From: Cladosporium sp. IMV 00045
Lineage: Eukaryota > Ascomycota > Dothideomycetes > Cladosporiales > Cladosporiaceae
NCBI GenBank assembly: GCA_001931905.2
Contig: MSJI02000778.1
Location: 55,610 to 119,609, forward strand
Direction of reading: 5' to 3'
DNA: 64,000 nt
Within the stretch, counting starts at the first letter, position 1; each line of letters begins with the position of its first letter. A program made the position numbers and the translations under genes. The notes under the pieces are model-generated. The model saw nothing but the letters and a program-made list of their open reading frames with translations. It was not told the origin of the DNA and ran no database searches. Positions 57,886 to 64,000 of the stretch are shown here, in pieces.

Positions 57886-58680
57886 TTAGAAAGAAGGATA
57901 CGCTCCCTCACCCACTCCCCCCCTCGCGAACCCCCTAACCCACTCCCGTCCACAAACACCCCCCTCCCTCGCCACCGGCACGTAACCCCTAAGAACAACC
58001 CTCACACCCTTCTCCTCCGCCTCTGCCTTACGCCTCTCCCTCTTCGCAGCGTCCTTCACCACCAAACCCTCAACCCTCCCCTCCAGCTCGGAGAACCGCT
58101 GCTTGCCACTAGCCACATCCGCAGCGAGGCCCGCGCAGATAGCCTCTGCGGCTGCGCGCGCGCTCTCCTCGACAGAGCGCAGGGAGGCGCTGCTGTCGAC
58201 GACGCTGGAGGTGGAACCAGCATCATCGGAGGAGGAGGAGGAGGAGAAGGAGAAGGAGGCGAAACTCGCGCTCCTCTCTCCTCCAGAGCGCCAGGAGGCG
58301 CTCCTCCCCGCAACGCCGATAGTAGTCACGACCTCCTCATCGGCGAGAGAGGAGGCGGAGGAGGAGGAGGAGGAGGAGGAAGAGAGAGTCTCCCAAGACG
58401 AGCCGGACGAGACCGACGCCGACGAAGACGACGAGCTCAGCACCGAGTCGCAGAAACTGCTGCTGCGGCTGGCGAGGCGGGGAGGTGCGGTGATGCGCAC
58501 GGTGCCCTCGGAGGAGAGCGAGTTGGCATCACTCTCGTCGTCGCCGAAGGCGGGCGTGGCGACGGGGCGGCGGGCGGGAGTGCGGGCCCATTCTGCCTGG
58601 GCGCGGCGGAAGAGGGAGATTCCCTCCTCGGCGGTCGGGGCGGAAAGGGAGGGAGAGGGGGCAGCGGTCTGGGATGCCAT
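57886..58680 (-). CDS. Serine-rich low-complexity protein
   Basis: Single exon from ATG 58680, 264 residues (an in-frame start at 58815 would add 45). The start has a good context and begins MASQTAAPSPSL. Short folded-looking parts (GISLFRRAQAEWARTPA, and RSVEESARAAAEAICAGLAADVASG) flank serine runs at about 85-160, encoded in the complement of GAGGAG repeats near 58343-58381. A basic, helical region (KDAAKRERRKAEAEEKG) and the C-terminal RGYVPVAREGGVCGREWVRGF follow. I do not recognise the family; the repeat tract may be prone to length change. Confidence 0.55.
   Translation of the reverse strand: MASQTAAPSPSLSAPTAEEGISLFRRAQAEWARTPARRPVATPAFGDDESDANSLSSEGTVRITAPPRLASRSSSFCDSVLSSSSSSASVSSGSSWETLSSSSSSSSSASSLADEEVVTTIGVAGRSASWRSGGERSASFASFSFSSSSSSDDAGSTSSVVDSSASLRSVEESARAAAEAICAGLAADVASGKQRFSELEGRVEGLVVKDAAKRERRKAEAEEKGVRVVLRGYVPVAREGGVCGREWVRGFARGGVGEGAYPSF
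58343..58381 (+). repeat. GAG-rich triplet tract
   Basis: A run of GAGGAGG-type triplets on the plus strand that codes for Ser on the minus strand in the serine-rich gene. Mostly perfect GAG/GGA triplets. Confidence 0.85.
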
Positions 58681-59632
58681 TGTTGTTGGTGGTGGTTGGA
58701 TTGTTGAGGGAGTTGATTGATTGATTGAAGTTGGGATTGATGATTCTCGAAGGCGAAGAAGGCTTGATTGTGCAGCTGTCTGGGACCGTCGAGATTGGAA
58801 TACAAATGTTTGCATGGGAGAAAAGAAGGAGAAGGACGAACAAGGCGGGAAATGGCGTGGGTCTTTATTGCGAGCAGCGAGGGTGTGGAAGTGCTTTAGA
58901 CTTTGGCACGATTAATGGGAGTCGTGGTTGTCGCGAGATGCAATTGAGTTATTAATTGTATACCAGTGTATGGGCTTTGTCATGAAGTTTAAAGCGATGC
59001 GCGTCGGGGTGGGCGAGTAATCCAATACTTTGGGGAGGAATTTGGACGCGATTACCTTTCTCCAGCGCAGATAGGTGGAGGGTAGTTTGGGGGTTGATGG
59101 TATTGCCTCGTGTGCGACATATGGTGTTGCTGGGAACATGAATGGTTGTGGTGGTCATGTCGTCGGTGTGTCTAGAGCAGATGAGATACTGACTAGTGTG
59201 TCCTTCTTCTGCTCTGCGGGCGTCGAAGGGCTGTCATTCCTCTACGAAACCCATCTTGTATCCTTATCCTTGTCCTGAAATAGACGGTACGTCGAGGCAG
59301 CTCTCAAGGGTGACATAGTGGGACTTGCGATTCGCGATGATGGTATTGGCGCAAAGCATTTGACTTGGACGCTGAGATGGCATTTCGGTGTTTGGCAAGT
59401 TCTCAGTGGCACCTGCGAGTGGGCTTGGAGATGATGCTGACGATACAAACACAAATGCAGCGGCTTGCGGTAGAGACATGCGCGCAAGGCGACAACGCAT
59501 CTCGATGGGAAGGCCTGATGAACATGAGTCTGGGAAGTACGGTAGTAGCGGAAAGACTTCGAATTGAGCCGGGAACATAGCATTAAAGATAGATATCCAG
59601 AAGATATATCGAATGAATATCGACTCGCCACC
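58681..59632. other. Intergenic between two leftward genes
   Basis: No gene is seen. It carries the promoter of the serine-rich gene and the 3' flank of the DUF1295 gene. Confidence 0.45.
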
Positions 59633-60654
59633 TTACAGCTTGGGGAAGAACATAGGCGTGTTCTTCTTCCACTCCTGGTAATCCTTACGATCTCCATAGC
59701 GCTTGTCGTATTTCTTCTCGGACATGGGAATGCCGGAGACCTGTATGATTTGTTAGTACCAGAAATCATACCATCAGATTCCTGACCGTGACATGAACAT
59801 ACCTTAAACAGCAAGAAAGTAACAAACGCCGGACTAACACCCGCCATAGCCAACGCGCCAGCCTTCGCAAGCAACCCTCCACTCAAACCCATACCAGCCT
59901 GACCAACACCGCTGAGCATAACACCAGCGGCAGTAGTGGCAATACCAGTCCACAGAGTGCTCTCGCCAAAGTAGTTAGGATGCCTACTCTTGCTCCACAA
60001 ACCGTGAGTCAAGAACTCCTCGCTGTGCTTCTTGGCCTTCTTCTCCTCCATCCAGCGACTCTTCTGCCTATCCGCGGTAGCTTCGAACGTGATTCCGCCG
60101 ACATACAGCAGCAGGCCCAGTATGTCCGTCAGCGTGACAGCAGGGAGAGCAGCGAGGGTGGCAGCAGGAATGGCGTTGACGGCTAGAACTGGAAGCAGGC
60201 AGAGAGAAACCCAGGTGGCTTGCGCGGTGAAAGCGCCGAAGAATTTGGGCGCGCTCTCGCGAATGCCATCGAAGCGGCTGTCGCGGCCATTTTCGGCGGT
60301 GATGCGCGAGAAGAGGAATGATCCGAGACGAGCGGCCCAGAAAGTCACGGCGGCGGAGAGGGCGAGTTGGCGCCAGTTGGCGGCGCGCAGGACTTCAAAG
60401 ACGCCTGGGAGAGAAGCGGCGGATCCGGCTGCATAGCGGGCACCGAGGAGTGGGAGGGAGAGTGACAGAGCGGTGCAGGATAGGTAGGTCAGGGAGCCGG
60501 AGAGATCGTAGAAGCGTTCTGTTTGGAAAATGATGGAGGGGATTGCTACGGCGGTTTGGAGGCCGTAGGCCAGACCTATGCTTGGGACGAGGGTGCGTAG
60601 GAAAGGTGTGCGGTAGTTTGTGGCGTGAAGGAGAGCGCCAATGATGCCGGACAT
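59633..60654 (-). CDS. DUF1295 / steroid 5-alpha-reductase-like membrane protein
   Basis: Exons 59803-60654 and 59633-59740 (minus strand) encode 319 residues. The protein has several hydrophobic helices and the family's C-terminal NADPH-binding block: RFDGIRESAPKFFGAFTAQATWV, then ADRQKSRWMEE, GLWSKSRHPNYFGE and, after the 62-nt intron (GTATGT ... ATACAG), EKKYDKRYGDRKDYQEWKK. This is typical of the DUF1295 group, related to steroid 5-alpha-reductase and Ste14-like methyltransferases in fold. It probably sits in the endoplasmic reticulum; the substrate is not known. Confidence 0.88.
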
Positions 60655-61660
60655 CTTGAATGGGGAGAGCAGCTAGCAGCGTGCTCAATGGATTGATTAG
60701 AAATGATGGGCTGGGAATTAGGAAAATGCCCTACAGGAGGGGAAGAATTCAATCTTATACCCAAGAATGCAGTGTCTCGAATTGCATGTGCATCATGCAG
60801 TATTGCCTTTCGCGGTGTTTACCGTGATGGAGACAAGCAGAGTCAGTGACGACATTTGATGTTTTGATCGATCCTCCACCAAAACCGAATGCGACAATGC
60901 GACCGAGCGGAAGGCGGAACCAAACTCTCCGACTCGCCCGTTCGAAGTCCATCTTCAACTTCACCTCCTTCATCCTCTTCGGCGTCTGTCTGTCTGCTAA
61001 GGTACCTATCAATACATGTACATTGTTAATTTGTGACTGCCCTGCCGTATCTCATATTGTCGCTGCCACACAAATTGAACGCCGAACTCAGCATTGTGCC
61101 TTCCGACAGCGCCTTGACGTCCCAGCGTTCTTGATGACCATGGACAGTCCCCATCTCTCGCGAGGAAGCCAGCCAACCACTTAAAGATGCTTACTACACG
61201 CAAATTCTTTGCGATAGGTGCACTCACCATCTCAACAAAATCCCCATCGACGACTCAGGACTGTGTAATCTTGTATGTAATCTTGCATCCGGGTAAATGC
61301 TAAAGCACTGAAAGGCTGCTTTCCGTGCACTACAATTTTCCCTGGCCTCTCGTTCGTCCACAGGCTTGCGCTGGTCCCACGCTGACCATCGAAACCGCCA
61401 CGGACACGGTCGCTACTTCGTTGATGACTGATAACCACTTCTCCAGTCGCTATGGTGCTCCAGGAGGGGTTTGGTGTGGAGTCTCCACGCACACCCACCA
61501 CAAGAGGTAGTATGGTAACATATCTTGAAAGCCAAATGCTGGAGCATCCTCTGTGGTAGAGGGGAATTTCTTATAAGGCCACCATTCATCCCCAGCGCTC
61601 CATCTTTTCTCTTCCTTCTCCCTCTCACTCACGTTCAGTCTCGTGTATCTACCAGATATC
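60655..61660. other. Divergent intergenic region
   Basis: No gene is seen. Contains the promoters of the leftward DUF1295 gene and the rightward MFS gene. Confidence 0.5.
61585..61640 (+). promoter_or_regulatory. Pyrimidine-rich leader of the MFS gene
   Basis: A CT-rich run (TCTTTTCTCTTCCTTCTCC core near 61603) directly upstream of the MFS gene start. CT-rich leaders are typical at transcription starts of well-expressed filamentous fungal genes. Confidence 0.5.
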
Positions 61661-63269
61661 ATGGATTCAACCACCAACATGAGTTCTCCAACCACCGACG
61701 ACTCCTCCAAGGAGGAGCTCAACACCATGGTCCAAGAAGTTCGATGCTCCCAGATCGAACTCACCGACAAGGACCCGGTCGCAAAATCCACGCTCGGTTT
61801 CAACTTCACAACCTCTCGCAAATGGATGATCCTCACCGTCATCTTCTGGGTTCAGATCAGCATGAACTTCAACGCCGCCATCTACGCCAACGCCGTCCCG
61901 GGCATGGCGGAGGACTTCGGTATCAAGCCTTTCTCTGCCCGTCTCGGTCAATTCGTCTTCCTTGTCGCCTACGGTTTCGGCTGTGAATTCTGGGCTCCTT
62001 TCTCTGAGGAGCTCGGTCGCAAATGGATCATGCAAGCATCCCTCGGCCTCGTCAACCTCTTCCAGATTCCCTGCATGCTGTCCAAGAACTTCGAAACTGT
62101 CCTCGTTGCTCGTCTTTTCGGAGGTCTCTCGTCTGCCGGCGGCAGCGTCACCCTCGGCATGGTCGCTGACATGTTCGGGCCTGAGGACCAGCAGTTCGCA
62201 ATGCTCTACGTCGTCTTCTCTTCTTGCGCCGGCTCCGTCATCGCTCCTGTCGTCGGTGGCTTCATCACCCAATACGCGGACTGGCGCTGGGTCTTCTACA
62301 CGCAGCTCATGTTTGGCTTCGTCGTCCAGGCCTCTCACCTTTGGCTCGTGCCAGAGACCCGTGCTACCTGCCTGCTCGACAAAGAGGCCAAGCGCAGGCG
62401 CGAGTCCGGCGAACAATCCAACGTGTTCGGGCCAACTGAGATCAGGGGCAACTTCTGGAAGCGCCTTGACTTGAAGCACATTGGCAAGCTCATGTGGCGC
62501 CCTTACCTCTTCTTGCTCACCGAGCCGGTCGTCGCCTTTCTCTCCTTGCTCAGCGGCTTCAGCGATGCGCTCATCTTCACCGGTCTCGACAGCTTTGCCC
62601 TCGTCCTCGCCAAGTGGAAGTTCACTCCTTCTCAAGTCGGCCTGTCTTTCGTCTCGTAAGTGCTCTCACCTACCAAATCCTCCTCCCAAATCGATGCTAA
62701 TTCCTCACAGACTGCTCCTCGGCTACATCATCGCCTGCCTCTTCTTCGTGCCCTTCTACATCAAAGACCGCAAGGCGATGAAAGACGCCGGCGGCGAGCA
62801 CGGCATCGTCCCCGAGCGCCGCATGAAGGGCCTCCTCTGGCTGGTGATCCTCGAGCCCAGCGGCCTCGCCGCCTTCGCCGCCTGCTCCCTCGGCCCGCCG
62901 GAAGTCCACTGGATCGCGCCCCTGATCTTCGTCTGCATGATCGGCATCGCCAACCTGGCCATCTACCAAGCGACCTGCGACTACATGGTGGCGGCCTACG
63001 GCGAGTACTCCGCCAGCGCGACGGGTGGCAACGGTTTCTGCCGTGATGTTCTCGCCGGCATCGCTGCTCTGTACGCCACGCCGTTCTACACCAAGATCCG
63101 CCCGGGCACCAAGTGGCAGCTTCCCATCCCGTCTTTCATCCTCGCCATCATCTCTGTGCCGCTCGCCGTCGCTCCTTACGTCTTCTACTTCAAGGGCGAG
63201 TGGTTCCGCAACCGCTCCAAGTGGGCTTCGCAGATTGCTGAGAAGCGTGCCGAGGATAAGGCACAGTGA
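61661..63269 (+). CDS. MFS transporter (DHA1-type)
   Basis: Exons 61661-62655 and 62711-63269 encode 517 residues with about 12 hydrophobic segments. The N-terminus is polar, then SRKWMILTVIFWVQISMNF opens helix 1. The helix 2-3 loop reads SEELGRKWIMQ, a variant of the MFS A motif. GGLSSAGGSVTLGMVADMFG and APVVGGFITQYADWRWVFYTQ are the motif regions common to drug:H+ antiporters. The 55-nt intron joins TC to A and restores SLLLGYIIACL. The C-terminal helices carry YQATCDYMVAAYGEYSASATGGNGFCRD. The substrate is unknown. Codon use is C-rich, as in expressed genes. Confidence 0.92.
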
Positions 63270-63936
63270 TCGATCGCTTCGGCTTGCCTTTGTGATCGGG
63301 AGTTTGGGTCTGCTATTTTCTTGGATTGAGATACCCAGGGCTGCTTGAAGATTTTTTCGCAATTTCTAGTTCGACTTTCTAACGCGTTTGGAGTTTTGTT
63401 TTGTTTTTATTGATCGAGGAGCTATGGAGTTACGCGAGTGTTTCGTTTCAGTGTTCCAGAAAATACAAAAGACGAAATAAACGAGGAAAATCAAAACCCA
63501 AAAATACACGGAAAACCAACAAAACCATCACCAGAAAACTTAGATAACTTATATAAAATCCAAAAAAACGCGCCCAGCGCTGAGATACAATACTTGTTCC
63601 CGACTCTGTTTGATGACTGCGATGTCTTGACCTTTGCTGAAATATGTTGAAGCGAGTGGAAGACTGTGTGCTTGTGCCTTCACTTCGGTGCGTAGTATAT
63701 GCTCCCACGATCAAGTCAAACATCATGAGAAGATATCACGCTTCGCACAATATGTCTCTACCAAATGCACTGAATAGATGAATTGCTTCTTCTGTGCTTA
63801 TAATCAAAGCTCCAATATGTATTCCATGGTATGCATAAACCAAACCCAAGCCTGCCCAACACCCGCACAAATGCCAAACACCTTTCCTCCAAAACCAAAT
63901 GCAAACCCTCCAACAAAACCTAACCCTCACCCCCAC
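63270..63936. other. Intergenic
   Basis: No gene. Very AT-rich with A-runs near 63470-63560, most likely the 3' region of the MFS gene. Confidence 0.45.
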
Positions 63937-64000
63937 CTACTTTCCACTCGGCTCCCTCCCCCCCTTAACAAACGTCCCCTCCTCCGAGACAAACCCCCCC
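63937..64000 (-). CDS. Possible C-terminal end of a gene entering from the right
   Basis: Reading leftward from the window edge gives a short open frame (FVSEEGTFVKGGREPSGK) ending in TAG at 63937-63939. It resembles a protein C-terminus, but the length is too short to identify. Confidence 0.3.
   Translation of the reverse strand, partial: GGFVSEEGTFVKGGREPSGK

Noticed and set aside
61667..62635. Long open frame antisense to the MFS transporter
   Set aside because: Same cause: codon bias of the sense gene. The product is acidic, low in hydrophobic pattern and has no recognisable domain.
1..64000. tRNA genes, transposable elements and a biosynthetic gene cluster
   Set aside because: No clear tRNA fold, transposase, reverse transcriptase or backbone enzyme (PKS, NRPS, terpene cyclase) was found by reading; a tRNA scan and repeat search would be needed to exclude small or degraded copies.

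Overview
The window is from a filamentous ascomycete (Pezizomycotina). Genes are intron-bearing with short introns of about 47-150 nt, 5' GTRNGY-type donors and YAG acceptors. The protein set is typical of these fungi: an ECM14-type carboxypeptidase, a Helo/ankyrin NLR-like protein, a Clr5-domain protein, a DUF6536 family member, an UNC93-like MFS protein and a GTPase-patatin fusion. A Dothideomycete is plausible but this is an inference. No prokaryotic features, CRISPR arrays, rRNA genes, confident tRNA genes or intact transposons were found.

Layout: (1) 1-12.2 kb is a block of mostly core metabolic genes: ecm14 (partial, -), a chromodomain protein (-), a small secreted protein (-), a zinc alcohol dehydrogenase (+), pyrroline-5-carboxylate reductase (+), a CCC1/VIT1 vacuolar metal transporter (+) and mitochondrial dihydroxy-acid dehydratase (+). 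(2) 12.9-36.7 kb is an accessory block. It holds a 1,235-residue ankyrin/membrane protein (+), a DUF6536 gene broken by stops and a frameshift (+), a broken F-box gene (+), a four-helix membrane protein (-), a 1,329-residue zinc finger-GTPase-RING-patatin protein (-), an amino-acid permease (+), an 854-residue propeller-like protein (-) and a secreted lysophospholipase (-). (3) 38-49 kb holds a RING-ZZ-SH3 protein (+), a repeat-containing gene with one in-frame TGA (+), a 106-residue Clr5 protein (-), an HSL-type hydrolase (-), the splicing factor Rds3/PHF5A (+) and an UNC93-like transporter (-). (4) 50-64 kb holds BLM10/PA200 (-), divergent from GINS subunit PSF3 (+), a serine-rich protein (-), a DUF1295 membrane protein (-) and an MFS transporter (+). 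A possible gene end lies at the right edge.

The most unusual items are in the accessory block. The GTPase-RING-patatin fusion joins a P-loop switch to a lipase domain, and it sits close to an NLR-like ankyrin membrane protein and two decayed genes. This is the layout expected of fast-evolving recognition or immunity-type loci, although function is inferred only from domains. Exon boundaries were worked out by hand from splice consensus, phase and protein continuity.
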